Below the pieces are notes generated by a model that worked only from the letters and a program-made list of their open reading frames with translations, was not told where the DNA came from and searched no databases. A stretch of 64,000 bases of DNA, from contig NZ_JAGPWC010000009.1 in NCBI RefSeq assembly GCF_018119405.1, positions 1 to 64,000 on the forward strand, given 5' to 3'. The stretch is from Massilia sp. ST3 (lineage in GTDB: Bacteria > Pseudomonadota > Gammaproteobacteria > Burkholderiales > Burkholderiaceae_D). Positions 38,322 to 47,156 of the stretch are shown here, in pieces. Every line of letters starts with the position of its first letter. Within the stretch, counting starts at the first letter, position 1. The position numbers were made by a program, and so were the translations under genes.

Positions 38322-39068
38322 ATGACCGAACCGCTCCGCCTCTCCAAACGTATGTCCGAACTCGGCCTGTGCTCGCGCCGCGAAGCCGATGAATGGATCG
38401 CCAAGGGCTGGGTGCGGGTGGACGGCAAAGTGGTGTCCGAACTGGGCAGCAAGGTGCTGCCCTCCCAGCGCATCACCGTCGAGCGCCAGGCCGCCGCCGA
38501 GCAGTCCAAGCGCGTCACGGTCCTGATCAACAAGCCGGTCGGCTACGTCAGCGGCCAGGCCGAGGACGGCTACCAGCCGGCCGTCACCCTGGTCAAGCCG
38601 GAGAACCGCTGGGCGGACGATCCCTCGACCGACCAGTTCCATCCCACCCAGCTGCGCAGCCTGGTGCCGGCCGGCCGCCTGGACATCGATTCGGTGGGCC
38701 TGCTGGTGCTGACCCAGGACGGCCGCATCGCCAAGCAGCTGATCGGCCAGGATACGGCTATCGAGAAGGAATACCTGGTGCGGGTGCAGTACACCAGGCC
38801 GGGCACGCTGCCGGACGCCGATTTGAAGAAGCTGAACCACGGCCTGTGGATGGATGGCAAGCCGCTGCTGCCGGCCAAGGTGCGCTGGCAGAACGACGAC
38901 CAGCTCAGCTTCACCCTCAAGGAAGGCCGCAAGCGCCAGATCCGCCGCATGTGCGACATGGTCGGGCTGAAGGTGATCGGGCTGAAGCGGGTGCGAATCG
39001 GCAAGGTCAAGCTGGGCGATTTGCCGCAGGGGCAGTGGCGGTATTTGCGGCCGGACGAGCAGTTCTGA
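38322..39068 (+). CDS. S4-domain pseudouridine synthase (RluB/E/F family, RluF-like)
   Basis: The protein has 248 residues. An N-terminal S4 RNA-binding domain ([20 protein letters not shown]) precedes the RsuA/RluB/E/F catalytic domain. The catalytic Asp is in [19 protein letters not shown] near residue 125. [18 protein letters not shown] is the family's second signature. The IRRMC pattern and the kept S4 domain make it look most like RluF (23S rRNA U2604), but the target base is not certain. It lies 22 bp after glnD. Confidence 0.9.
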   Translation: MTEPLRLSKRMSELGLCSRREADEWIAKGWVRVDGKVVSELGSKVLPSQRITVERQAAAEQSKRVTVLINKPVGYVSGQAEDGYQPAVTLVKPENRWADDPSTDQFHPTQLRSLVPAGRLDIDSVGLLVLTQDGRIAKQLIGQDTAIEKEYLVRVQYTRPGTLPDADLKKLNHGLWMDGKPLLPAKVRWQNDDQLSFTLKEGRKRQIRRMCDMVGLKVIGLKRVRIGKVKLGDLPQGQWRYLRPDEQF

Positions 39069-39198
39069 ATGTGCGGCTGTAGGCGACAGTAGGCTTCGAT
39101 GCATGCGCTTGGCCGGGTGGTTTCAGATCAATAGCCGACACTGCATTGAAACTTCGACAGCCAAGCATTCGATACTGTCGCCATAAGGAAAATAGCCG

Positions 39199-39465
39199 AT
39201 GACAGGACTTTCGCCCCGGTTTCCCATCAGCGTGACTTGGGACGATGGCGATATCTGGGAATTCAACGACCTCAGACAAGCGGCGAATACTCTGGAATTC
39301 TTTGACAGCAATGACAAAGCATCTGCCACGGTCGTCGATGCGGATGGACGGCCTGTCCGGATCGTCGTTCAAGAACTGGAAATCCTGAAATTTGCCTGGA
39401 AGACGGGGCCAGTGAAGGATTCCCTTGCTAGCAAGCGGTGCGCGTCGCTTGGTGACGCGCGGTAA
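39199..39465 (+). CDS. Conserved-looking small acidic protein of unknown function
   Basis: The protein has 88 residues and is not recognised. It opens with a beta-rich stretch (ISVTWDDGDIWEF), followed by an acidic middle (NTLEFFDSNDKASATVVDADG) and a hydrophobic/basic end. No signal or membrane segment is seen. AAGGAAAA lies upstream at good spacing, which supports translation. The base composition is lower in GC than the glnD side, and together with the next gene it forms a small accessory patch. The last residues (after about 72) may not belong to a conserved fold. It converges with the next gene. Confidence 0.55.
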   Translation: MTGLSPRFPISVTWDDGDIWEFNDLRQAANTLEFFDSNDKASATVVDADGRPVRIVVQELEILKFAWKTGPVKDSLASKRCASLGDAR

Positions 39466-39516
39466 TTTTGTTGAACAGCGTCTGCAGCACTCTCCCTTAG
39501 ATGGTAAAAGCACGCG

Positions 39517-40212
39517 TCACCTTGCGGCGCCTCGAAGCTCGTCGCTGAGCAATGCGCGCTGAGCTTCAAGATCGTTGATCCGACTGACAATCAGCGGAGC
39601 CAACTCCTTAGGGAATTCGGAATCCTCCCCCAACTCAATCGGATTTGCAGATAGAGTATTGACTGCCCTGAGCGCTTTGTAGGCGGCGACATGTCGTTGA
39701 TAGTGATTGATTGCGTCCATCAACTTCGTAGGATCATATGTCTCGCGACCGTTTTTTATGAGGGCTAGATTTTGATCGATGATCTTGATCGCTTCTTCAT
39801 GGTTTGGAATCAGAATGGACTTTTCCACGTAATTTGAAAATTCCGGAGAAGTTTTTTCCCGCGCTTCAAGTGAAAGCTGGCCTGCCAGCGTCCAAACCGC
39901 TGAATCTTTTTCCAGCCTGAGTCTTAAAGGGTAGTAAAGATCCGAAAGCTGTTTGTCGATAAAATTTCGGTCAACACGCAATTGCTCCTGGCGGCCGGCG
40001 GCTGTGGACTTGCTTCTTTCAAGAGATGCATTCGTCAAGAAGGAGAGGATGATTGCAAGGATGGGCACCACGATCGATAGCTGCGCCCAGCGCTTGGCAC
40101 GTTGTTCAGCCCGATCAATCGCCTGATCGCGAATTTTCTGATAAGCAAATTTTTCTTTCTCCAAAGCAAACTTTTTAGATTCTAACGGATCACCTTCGTC
40201 GGAGTTTTCCAC
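39517..40212 (-). CDS. Membrane-anchored coiled-coil protein of unknown function
   Basis: The protein has 231 residues and is not recognised. A charged N-terminal helix (about 1-45, rich in Lys, Glu and Arg, coiled-coil-like) is followed by one transmembrane segment (LSIVVPILAIILSFLT, about 46-62). A mostly helical C-terminal part of about 165 residues follows, with DLYYPLRLRLEKD. It should be a single-pass inner-membrane protein. Codon usage and GC content are clearly lower than in the housekeeping genes, suggesting acquired DNA. Upstream there is only a 250-bp gene-poor stretch. Confidence 0.6.
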   Translation of the reverse strand: MENSDEGDPLESKKFALEKEKFAYQKIRDQAIDRAEQRAKRWAQLSIVVPILAIILSFLTNASLERSKSTAAGRQEQLRVDRNFIDKQLSDLYYPLRLRLEKDSAVWTLAGQLSLEAREKTSPEFSNYVEKSILIPNHEEAIKIIDQNLALIKNGRETYDPTKLMDAINHYQRHVAAYKALRAVNTLSANPIELGEDSEFPKELAPLIVSRINDLEAQRALLSDELRGAAR

Positions 40213-40249
40213 GGCACATTCTCCATAGCCAATTGACGCCTAGAAGACA

Positions 40250-40468
40250 TTGCGAACGGAGTCGCGCTTCGCGAATTCACCCAAGACGGATACTACTTCG
40301 CCAAAGAGCGGACGACTGCGATCGGTGCAAGCCGACCGCTATGTCCAGGCCGCCGATGTCAACGCCGGCATGGCTGCGGGCTTCATCGCCAGTTGGCGCG
40401 GCGCCGAATGGTCGCAAGTCTTGCTGTGGGCCGGACGGTCATTTCGCCGGGCGCAGCAAGCCTCCTAG
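40250..40468 (+). other. Possible gene remnant between accessory genes
   Basis: A 72-codon open frame ends in TAG just after GRSFRRAQQAS. The part from about codon 28 (ADRYVQAADVNAGMAAG, then GAEWSQVLLWAG) has plausible protein composition, but no ribosome site and no recognisable family. It overlaps the 3' end of the beta-helix gene by four bases. It may be the tail of a gene lost by deletion; the 40213-40464 stretch holds nothing else that I can support. Confidence 0.2.
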
Positions 40469-42000
40469 ACACTCCCGACGATCGTAATGTTCTCATCCGT
40501 GCCGTCGGTATAGACCCCCATTTGCGTGCTTCCCGAGAAGGTGTTTTTCGAAACGATGGTCGGGCTGCCGTAGACGTAAGCCAGCGCGATATGCGCCTGG
40601 AACTGGCTGGGCGTCTTTCCACCGCTGCGCCGGCCCAGGACCGAGAAGCTGCAGTTCGAATCCATCTTGTTGGAGTCAATCGTGTGGCCCCCGGTGTCGG
40701 TCCACTTGGCCCGATCGCCGCCGCCATACACCTGGATCCCGTTCCCCTCGTTGTTCGAGATGATGTTCCCATACACCGAACACTTGCTGGTCCCATCGTC
40801 CACGCCGATGCCGATGCCTTCCGAACCGTTGTCCAGCGGGCCGCCATAGTTGAAGTTGAACCGGCAGGTGTTGTAGCGGATCGTGTGCCCGGAGACGGCG
40901 CCCTGCCCGTCCGCGGAGGACAGCTCGATGCCGCGCCCGTAATAGGTCGTGGTCAAGGTCCCGCCGTTGTAATTGCAGGTGTTCCGCTCGATGATGTAGG
41001 ACTTGGCAAGGCCGCTGATATGAATGCCGAAGTTCATGTTCTTGCTGCAGTTGTTGTTGCCCACGTAGCTGCGGTCTCCACCGTTGATGAAGATACCGGT
41101 CAGCATGCCGGTGACGGTATTCTTGTCCAGCGTGGCAGCCTGTCCCTGGACCAGGTAGATGCCGATTGCCCTGCGGTTCGGGTTGACATCGACTCCGGGT
41201 GGCGGAGACACGCTGTTCCCGCGAATGACGAGGCGCGTGATGAAGGCGGCGCTGTTGTAGGTTTCACAGCGGATGCCATGCGATGCCACCGTCCCGCCGC
41301 CGCGGTGGCGGACAACATTGTTCAGCAAGCGGATGTCGTCCATATTCGTGTTCCCGGCGACCAGGATCCCCTGGTTGCCGAAGCTCGGACCGTTCCTGAT
41401 AACGTCGAGCACGCAGCCGGAGACGGTCGCGCCGTTTTTTTCGAAGATGTACACGCCGGCGCAATTCGAGCTCACATTGCAGTTCTCGAAAACGCAGTAA
41501 TTGCCCAGCCAGATGATCGCCGCATCGCTCGCCTCCGGCAAGGCGCTGTTCCGGATGTCGAGGTGGCGGTAGGTGACAAAATCGCGCTCCTGCTTGTAGA
41601 CCGCGATCGACGCCCCGCTGGCCGGCGTGGTGGGCGCCGGCGGCAGGATGATGATGGGTTTTGGCTTGGACGTATCGTCGCCGCCGTTGGACTTGGAATA
41701 CGCGCCAATGGTGATGCGTTTCAACGCGGTGCCGCTCGCCGCTACCTGGAATACCCCCGAATACGTGGTGCCGCGTTTTTGCAGGTAGGTATGGCCAGGC
41801 GCCCAGGTCACGCTGGTCCATGAGCGGAACGGGTTGGCAAGCGTTCCGTCACCCGGGCCCGCGACGCTCGGGTCGATGTAATGCACGTTCACGCTGCGTC
41901 CGCTCTGGGCCCGTGCGAACTTCGGAACCACTGCCGCCGCGCAGGCGGAGACACCCGCACCCGAGGCAATCCGAAGGAAGTCTCTTCTCTTGGTCATCAC
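40465..42000 (-). CDS. Tat-exported right-handed parallel beta-helix protein
   Basis: The protein has 511 residues. The N-terminus carries a twin-arginine signal (KRRDFLRIASGAGV, then CAAAVVP and an ARA cleavage-like site). The rest is a repeat-rich beta-helix with recurring short strands and Asn/Cys ladders (CVFENCNVSSNCAGVYI, NKNTV-like turns, GIHISGLAKSYIIERNTCNY). Folds of this type include polysaccharide lyases, NosD-like and surface proteins; no catalytic triad can be named. It is divergent from a GH43 gene and beside other exported carbohydrate-acting enzymes, so a role in polysaccharide binding or cutting is plausible. Two adjacent ATG codons (42000, 41997) exist. Confidence 0.83.
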   Translation of the reverse strand: MMTKRRDFLRIASGAGVSACAAAVVPKFARAQSGRSVNVHYIDPSVAGPGDGTLANPFRSWTSVTWAPGHTYLQKRGTTYSGVFQVAASGTALKRITIGAYSKSNGGDDTSKPKPIIILPPAPTTPASGASIAVYKQERDFVTYRHLDIRNSALPEASDAAIIWLGNYCVFENCNVSSNCAGVYIFEKNGATVSGCVLDVIRNGPSFGNQGILVAGNTNMDDIRLLNNVVRHRGGGTVASHGIRCETYNSAAFITRLVIRGNSVSPPPGVDVNPNRRAIGIYLVQGQAATLDKNTVTGMLTGIFINGGDRSYVGNNNCSKNMNFGIHISGLAKSYIIERNTCNYNGGTLTTTYYGRGIELSSADGQGAVSGHTIRYNTCRFNFNYGGPLDNGSEGIGIGVDDGTSKCSVYGNIISNNEGNGIQVYGGGDRAKWTDTGGHTIDSNKMDSNCSFSVLGRRSGGKTPSQFQAHIALAYVYGSPTIVSKNTFSGSTQMGVYTDGTDENITIVGSV

Positions 42001-42298
42001 GGTTCCCTCAATCAGGTTTTGACAAACATGGAGAATGTTCTGTCTGTCTGCCTGACGATGCTACGCTTTGCGGTAACAGGGCTGCAACTACTAGCTGTTA
42101 AAACCACTGAGCTGTGGCAAGGCAGAGTTGTGACGGCGCCAATTCCACCATCAAGTAAGTCCTTGGATCAATCGGGATGATCGAAGTCGTACGGCCGCTA
42201 CCACGAGAAGCTGATTGCTTGCCGAGAAAAAAGTGATGATATTCTTGAAGCGTTTCTGCACCACGCAGCTGGCATGAACCCTTCGCGGAGTACCAGTC

Positions 42299-43381
42299 AT
42301 GAACAGAAAGTCCGTCCTTGTTGCACGAGCCCTGGCGCTTGCCCTCTCCGGCCTCGCCGCCATGCCCGCGCAGGCGGCCAATCCGGTCGTGCCCGGCTGG
42401 TACGCCGACCCGGAAATCCGCATCTTCGGCAATAGCTACTGGATCTATCCCACCTACTCGGACGATTTCGGCAAGCCCGACCGGTCCCGCTCCTTTACTG
42501 CCGGGCAGCAGCGCATGCGGGCGCAGTCGGAGCTGATCTGGGAACCCTACCTGAAGCAGACCTTCATCAACGCGTTTTCGTCCCCCGACCTGGTGAGCTG
42601 GACCAAGCACGAGCACGTGCTCGACGTCGAGAACGTGGCCTGGGCAGCCTATGCGGTCTGGGCGCCGTCGGCCATCGAACACCAGGGCAAGTACTACCTG
42701 TTCTTCGGGGCCAACGACATCAAGAGCGACGGGCAGACCGGCGGCATCGGCGTCGCGGTCAGCGACCGTCCCGAAGGCCCGTTCAAGGATGCGCTCGGGC
42801 GCCCCTTGATCGACAAGATCCATCACGGCGCCCAGCCGATCGACCAGATGGTCTTCAAGGACGACGATGGCCAGCTCTACCTGTACTACGGCGGGTGGAA
42901 GCATGCGAATGTGGTCAAGCTGGCGCCCGACCTGCTGAGCCTTGTCCCCTTCCCCGACGGCGCCACCTTCAGGGAAATCACGCCCGATCCCGCCTATGTG
43001 GAAGGCTCCTTCATGGTCAAGCGCAAGGGCGTGTATTACCTGATGTGGTCGGAAGGAGAATGGACGGGGCCGGACTACCGCGTCGCCTATGCGATGGGCA
43101 AGTCGCCGACCGGCCCGTTCAAGCGCGCCGGAACCATCCTGGGCCAGGACCGCAAGATCGCCAAGGGCGCGGGGCACCATTCGGTGGTCAACATCCCCGG
43201 CACCGACGACTGGTATATCGCCTACCATCGCCGCCCGCTGAACGACACCAACGGCCATCACCGCGAGACGGCGATCGAACGCTTGTACTTCGAGGAGGAC
43301 GGCAGCATCCGGCCCGTGGCCATGACCACCGCGGGGGTGGACCCGCGGCCCTTGTCGCCGGCGCCAGGGCGCGCCAAGTGA
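42299..43381 (+). CDS. Secreted GH43 family glycosidase (arabinofuranosidase/xylosidase type)
   Basis: The protein has 360 residues with a signal peptide (about 1-27, ending MPAQA). It is a single five-bladed beta-propeller GH43 domain. The likely catalytic residues are Asp in VPGWYADPEIRIFG (base), Asp in PIDQMVFKDDDGQLYLYYGG (pKa modulator) and Glu in DPAYVEGSFMVKRKGVYYLM (acid). Family members cut arabinose- or xylose-containing side chains of plant polysaccharides, by inversion. No carbohydrate-binding module is present. It is divergent from the beta-helix gene and ends in a strong terminator. The 42001-42298 gap should hold both promoters; I could not fix them. Confidence 0.88.
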   Translation: MNRKSVLVARALALALSGLAAMPAQAANPVVPGWYADPEIRIFGNSYWIYPTYSDDFGKPDRSRSFTAGQQRMRAQSELIWEPYLKQTFINAFSSPDLVSWTKHEHVLDVENVAWAAYAVWAPSAIEHQGKYYLFFGANDIKSDGQTGGIGVAVSDRPEGPFKDALGRPLIDKIHHGAQPIDQMVFKDDDGQLYLYYGGWKHANVVKLAPDLLSLVPFPDGATFREITPDPAYVEGSFMVKRKGVYYLMWSEGEWTGPDYRVAYAMGKSPTGPFKRAGTILGQDRKIAKGAGHHSVVNIPGTDDWYIAYHRRPLNDTNGHHRETAIERLYFEEDGSIRPVAMTTAGVDPRPLSPAPGRAK

Positions 43382-43383
43382 GA

Positions 43384-43415
43384 ATAAAAAAATGGCGCCC
43401 CAAGGCGCCATTTTC
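43384..43415. terminator. Bidirectional terminator between GH43 and S8 peptidase
   Basis: AAAAAATGGCGCC-CCAA-GGCGCCATTTT is a near-perfect hairpin with A-run and T-run on either side. It is placed between the convergent GH43 and S8 peptidase genes and can end both transcripts. Confidence 0.85.
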
Positions 43416-43434
43416 ATGACCGCTGCCGCGGAGA

Positions 43435-45231
43435 TCAGCGCACGGTCACGCTGACGGTCTTGGTGGCCACGTTGCCGGCCTTGTCGCGCGAGGTCGCGGT
43501 GATGGTGTGGGTACCCTTGCCCGACTTCTTGCTGTTCCAGGTGTAGGCCAGCGAACCACCGGTACCGGTCGCCTTGACGGCGCCGTCGATGGCGATGCTG
43601 TTGGTGATGCCCGCGGCGCCGGCATTGTCCGAGGCGCTGACGCTCACCGCGACCGAGCCGCTGACGCTGCCGCCGTTGACCGGGTTGTTGATCGCAAGCA
43701 CCGGGGCGGTGGTGTCGGTCACTACCGTACCGGTGGTGGTATTGGCGACATTCACCGACACCGCGGCCGAGCTGCCGGCGTTGCCGGCGGCGTCGTAGGC
43801 GACGGCGACCAGGCTGGCCATGCCGTTGGCCACGCCGGCCGAATTCCAGCTGAAGCTGTACGGCGCGGCGCTATCGGTGGCGACCACGGTGCCGTTGACC
43901 TTCAGCTCGACGCGGGCCACGCCCACGTTGTCGCTGGCGTTCACGCTCACCGGGACCAGGCTGGAGACCGTGCTGCTGCCCAGCGGCGCGGAAATCGCGA
44001 CGCTCGGCGCGGTGGTGTCGACCGGCGCGGCGTAGCCGCGGGCGGCGGCCATCGCGGCGGCGGCGTCGACGCGGCCGTAGCCGAAGATCGGATCGCGGCC
44101 GGCGGCGCCCAGGTCGACCGCGGTCGAGTACATGATCGCTTCGACCTGCGCGCCGCTCAGGTCCGGACGGGCCGCCATCAAGAGGCCGGCCACGCCGGCG
44201 CTGACCGGGCTCGAGAACGATGTGCCGCTCTTGGTGCCGTAGCCGAGGGTGCTGGTGGTGGTCCAGATGCTGGTTCCCGGCGCCGACAGCGTGACGAAGC
44301 TGCCCCAGCTCGAGAAGCTGGCCTTCTTGTCGTAGCTGTCGGTTGCCGAAACGATCACGTAGCCGGTGTCCGGGACGACGTTCTCGTCGACGTTGTTGTT
44401 GCCCGCCGAGATGAACACCAGGCCGCCCTTGTTCTTCATGTAGCGCGAGGCGCTTTTCACCGAGGCGCTGCCGGCGATGCCGACGAAGCTGACATTGGCG
44501 ACGCGCGCGCCATGGTCGGCGGCCCAGGTAATGCCGTTGGCGATGGTGCTGGCATAGGCGTGGCAGCCGGTCGAATCCTTGTAGGAGATCTGGATCGGCA
44601 TGATCCGGGCGGCGCCCGCGATGCCGGCCACGCCCAGGGCGTTGTTGGTGGTCGCGGCTGCGGCGCCGGCGACCGCGGTGCCGTGGCCGCACAGGTCGGT
44701 GACGTCGGTGCCGCTGTTGACGGCGTTGTAGCCGGCGACCATGCGGTCCTTCAGGTCCGGGTGGGCCACGTTCACGCCAGTGTCGAGCACGGCGATGGTG
44801 ATGCCCGAACCCTGGCTGCTGTCCCAGGCCGCGGTCGCGCCGATCTTGCTGATGTGCCAGGCGCTGCCGATGTAGGGGTCGGTCACGGCCATGGCGACCG
44901 AGACTTTACGGTCGAGTTCCGCAAACTTGAAGTGAGGATGACGCGACAGCTTGGCAACCATGTCCTCTTCCGACAGGCCCGGCGGGAGTTCCACCACGTG
45001 GATGTTGCTCTGGCCCAGCTTGCGGGCGGACTTGCCGCCATGGGCCTTGATCGCCTTGCCGAGTTCGTCGTCGGACAGGCCGGCGCGGGCTTCGACCAGG
45101 ATGCGGCCGCGGGCGAATTCACCCTGGACACCGCCCGGTGCGGCGCTGGCGCTCGAGATGGCGGCCAGCGACACGAAGCCGGCGGCGATGGCGAGGGAGG
45201 TCTTGCGGAAGGTGGAGGAGGTGAATGGCAT
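43435..45231 (-). CDS. Secreted S8 family subtilisin-like peptidase with Ig-like repeats
   Basis: From ATG 45231 (AGGA nine bases upstream) the protein has 598 residues. A signal peptide ends near SSASA. An inhibitor-I9-like propeptide region (about 35-110) is followed by the S8 domain, with the catalytic triad Asp150 (IAVLDTGVNVAHPD), His183 (LCGHGTAVAGAA) and Ser338 (GTSFSSPVSAGVAG). The oxyanion Asn is in FISAGNNN. Two C-terminal Ig-like repeats, each beginning DTTAP, may bind surfaces or carbohydrate. A further ATG 11 codons upstream is less likely. A c-di-GMP-I riboswitch and sigma70-type promoter lie directly upstream, so expression should follow c-di-GMP level. Confidence 0.92.
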   Translation of the reverse strand: MPFTSSTFRKTSLAIAAGFVSLAAISSASAAPGGVQGEFARGRILVEARAGLSDDELGKAIKAHGGKSARKLGQSNIHVVELPPGLSEEDMVAKLSRHPHFKFAELDRKVSVAMAVTDPYIGSAWHISKIGATAAWDSSQGSGITIAVLDTGVNVAHPDLKDRMVAGYNAVNSGTDVTDLCGHGTAVAGAAAATTNNALGVAGIAGAARIMPIQISYKDSTGCHAYASTIANGITWAADHGARVANVSFVGIAGSASVKSASRYMKNKGGLVFISAGNNNVDENVVPDTGYVIVSATDSYDKKASFSSWGSFVTLSAPGTSIWTTTSTLGYGTKSGTSFSSPVSAGVAGLLMAARPDLSGAQVEAIMYSTAVDLGAAGRDPIFGYGRVDAAAAMAAARGYAAPVDTTAPSVAISAPLGSSTVSSLVPVSVNASDNVGVARVELKVNGTVVATDSAAPYSFSWNSAGVANGMASLVAVAYDAAGNAGSSAAVSVNVANTTTGTVVTDTTAPVLAINNPVNGGSVSGSVAVSVSASDNAGAAGITNSIAIDGAVKATGTGGSLAYTWNSKKSGKGTHTITATSRDKAGNVATKTVSVTVR

Positions 45232-45320
45232 GCTGGCGAATCCTGTAAGTAAGCGACGACTCAAGGATTGCGAGCAAGCGACCGCAGGGCGAACTGGCGT
45301 TCGCGTTTGCGCGGATCGAT

Positions 45321-45408
45321 TCTGGCAGTCCTGCCGTCATCGAGCCCGAAGGCTCATTAGACCGTTGACTTTGCGTCCTCCGCTTTCGCGGAGTTTGCCC
45401 TTTTCAGA
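45321..45408 (-). ncRNA. Cyclic di-GMP-I (GEMM) riboswitch
   Basis: On the minus strand the conserved blocks appear in order: GGGCAAAC, a GAAA tetraloop closed by CCGC/GCGG, GGACGCAAAG, then GGTCTAATG, a second stem GAGC/GCTC with a CTTCGG loop, ATGACGGCAGG and the closing ACTGCC. A short P1 TCTG/CAGA pairs the ends. This agrees with the type I c-di-GMP aptamer (Vibrio Vc2 type), including the tetraloop and its receptor. About 90 nt separate it from the S8 peptidase start. No T-rich terminator is seen there, so control of translation is more likely; GCGAAC/GTTCGC in the gap may form the expression hairpin. Confidence 0.9.
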
Positions 45409-45418
45409 CACTGAAACG

Positions 45419-45447
45419 AGTATAGCCACGCTTTTTCCGTGTGACAA
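45419..45447 (-). promoter_or_regulatory. Sigma70-type promoter of the riboswitch-peptidase transcript
   Basis: On the minus strand TTGTCA (45442-45447) and TATACT (45419-45424) are separated by exactly 17 bp. Transcription would begin about 6-8 bp downstream, just before the P1 stem of the riboswitch. The remaining 45448-45748 stretch holds no gene that I can support; the GH43 gene to the right needs its own promoter there. Confidence 0.75.
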
Positions 45448-45748
45448 CCGGTTTCAAACAAATCTTGTTGCGTTTAGGCGATTCTTGCCCTAGGTGACGT
45501 CGGATCTGGCGGTTTCCCTATGGCAGACATAGCGCGAACGGCAATCTTGCCAAGAAACTCATGGGTAGTTCAATAATGCAAACGCTCTTGACGCGCAGTT
45601 ACTATTGGTTATTTCCGCGACATGCATTGCGCATGGCTGGGATACCGGAAACGGCATCGCGGCCGAGAATAATTTCATTGGTGGCGCGCCCCCGGGCGCG
45701 CCTACGCTGGCCGGGCAGACCATACAAATCACAATATTGGAGACCTCA

Positions 45749-47113
45749 ATGAAGAAATTCCTGGCAGCACTGTGTCTGGCGCTCAGCGCCGCTTCCGCAG
45801 CAGGCATCGAACTGGCTGGACTCAAGAACGCGCACGACCCCGGCACTATCACCAAGGACGGCGACACCTACTTCAACTTCACCACCGGCACCGGCATCTG
45901 GTACTCGACCTCGAAGGACCTGGTGACCTGGACCGGCGGTCCGGGCCCGGTGTTCACGAGCTACCCTGCCTGGATCAAGAACAAGATCCCCGACTTCAAG
46001 GGTTCATTCTGGGCGCCGGACCTGGTCCGGATGAATGGCTATTTCTACCTGTACTATTCGGTCTCGACCTTCGGCACCTCGAGTTCCGCGATTGGCGTGG
46101 CGCGTACCGCTTCGCTCAAGAATCCCGCCTGGACCGACCTGGGCATCGTGGTCGAGTCCTTCGGCGGCATCGGCGAGATCAACGCCATCGACCCTTCCTT
46201 GTTCCGCGACCATGACGGCAAGGTTTACATGTCCTGGGGTTCTTTCTTCGGCGGGATCGGGCTGGCCGAGATCAACCAGTCCAGCGGCAAGATCACCGGC
46301 AGCATCAGCACCATCTGGGGCGGTGGACACCGCGACATCGAGGCGCCCGCGATCACCCGCAACGGCAACGACTACTACCTGTTCGTCAACCGCGGCAAAT
46401 GCTGCGACGGCGCCGCCAGCACCTATTACGTGGAGGTGCAAAAGGCCAGCAACATCCGCGGCCCCTATTCGGGCACGCGCACGGTGCTGCCGGTCACGGA
46501 CGGCAAGTACCGTGGGCCCGGCCATATCGGCGAGCTGAAGCAGGACGGCTGCAGTTTCGTGTCGACCCATTACTACGACCTGAACGACGGCGGCAATGCG
46601 AAACTGGACATCCTGCGCATGAGCTACGCCAACGGCTGGCCCACCCTCACCCGCAATTTCAGCAATTTCGCCGGCTGCGGCGGGATCAGCGACGGCCTGT
46701 ATGCCTTCAAGTCGCGCCTGAGCGGCAAGGTGCTGGGCGTGGCGGGGGCCTCGGCGGCGGATGGGGCGATGGTGCAGCAGGCCAGCGACGCCAACGGCCG
46801 CCACCAGCAGTGGTATGTGATCGGCCAGGGCGACGGCTACTACAGCGTGATCAACGCCAACAGCCTGCGCAGCCTGGACAACTACGGCAACTCGACCACC
46901 CAGGGAACCAATATCGCCCAGTGGGGATACTGGGGAGGCGCGGGCCAGCGCTGGCGCTTCGCCAGCCCGGCCGCCGGCTACTACACGGCGGCCAACCAGC
47001 TGAGCGGAATGGTGCTCGACGTGCAGAACAAGAGCACGGCGGAGAATGCGCAGATCATCCAGTGGCCGGTGAATAACGGGAGTAACCAGCAGTGGTCGCT
47101 GGTGCGCAAGTAG
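45749..47113 (+). CDS. Secreted GH43 arabinanase-like enzyme with ricin-type (CBM13) lectin domain
   Basis: From ATG 45749 (GGAG upstream, signal MKKFLAALCLALSAASAAG) the protein has 454 residues. The catalytic GH43 propeller (about 25-320) resembles endo-1,5-alpha-L-arabinanases. Candidate residues are Asp in NAHDPGTI (base), Asp in INAIDPSLFRDHDGKVYMSW (modulator) and Glu in HRDIEAPAITRNGNDYYLF (acid). A C-terminal beta-trefoil (about 320-454) carries repeated QQW-type ricin motifs (RHQQWYV, GQRWRF, NQQWSL). The earlier in-frame ATG at 45605 was rejected because the signal peptide and ribosome site fit 45749. A pectin-type arabinan is the likely substrate. Confidence 0.9.
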   Translation: MKKFLAALCLALSAASAAGIELAGLKNAHDPGTITKDGDTYFNFTTGTGIWYSTSKDLVTWTGGPGPVFTSYPAWIKNKIPDFKGSFWAPDLVRMNGYFYLYYSVSTFGTSSSAIGVARTASLKNPAWTDLGIVVESFGGIGEINAIDPSLFRDHDGKVYMSWGSFFGGIGLAEINQSSGKITGSISTIWGGGHRDIEAPAITRNGNDYYLFVNRGKCCDGAASTYYVEVQKASNIRGPYSGTRTVLPVTDGKYRGPGHIGELKQDGCSFVSTHYYDLNDGGNAKLDILRMSYANGWPTLTRNFSNFAGCGGISDGLYAFKSRLSGKVLGVAGASAADGAMVQQASDANGRHQQWYVIGQGDGYYSVINANSLRSLDNYGNSTTQGTNIAQWGYWGGAGQRWRFASPAAGYYTAANQLSGMVLDVQNKSTAENAQIIQWPVNNGSNQQWSLVRK

Positions 47114-47156
47114 CGCCAACTTCCAGCCGGCCTAACCCTCATCGTTGGCCGCAAAA

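Noticed and set aside
42001-42298. A second c-di-GMP riboswitch in front of the beta-helix or GH43 gene
   Set aside because: A CCGCAAAGCG string resembles one block, but the GGGCAAAC block, tetraloop stem and closing block are missing on both strands.
45685-45705. GGCGCGCC-type palindrome before the GH43-lectin gene as a terminator
   Set aside because: No T-run follows in either direction and no upstream rightward gene ends there; it may be only local GC-rich sequence.
45605-45748. A longer start for the GH43-lectin gene
   Set aside because: The ATG at 45749 has a ribosome site and a clear signal peptide; the extension would bury the signal.
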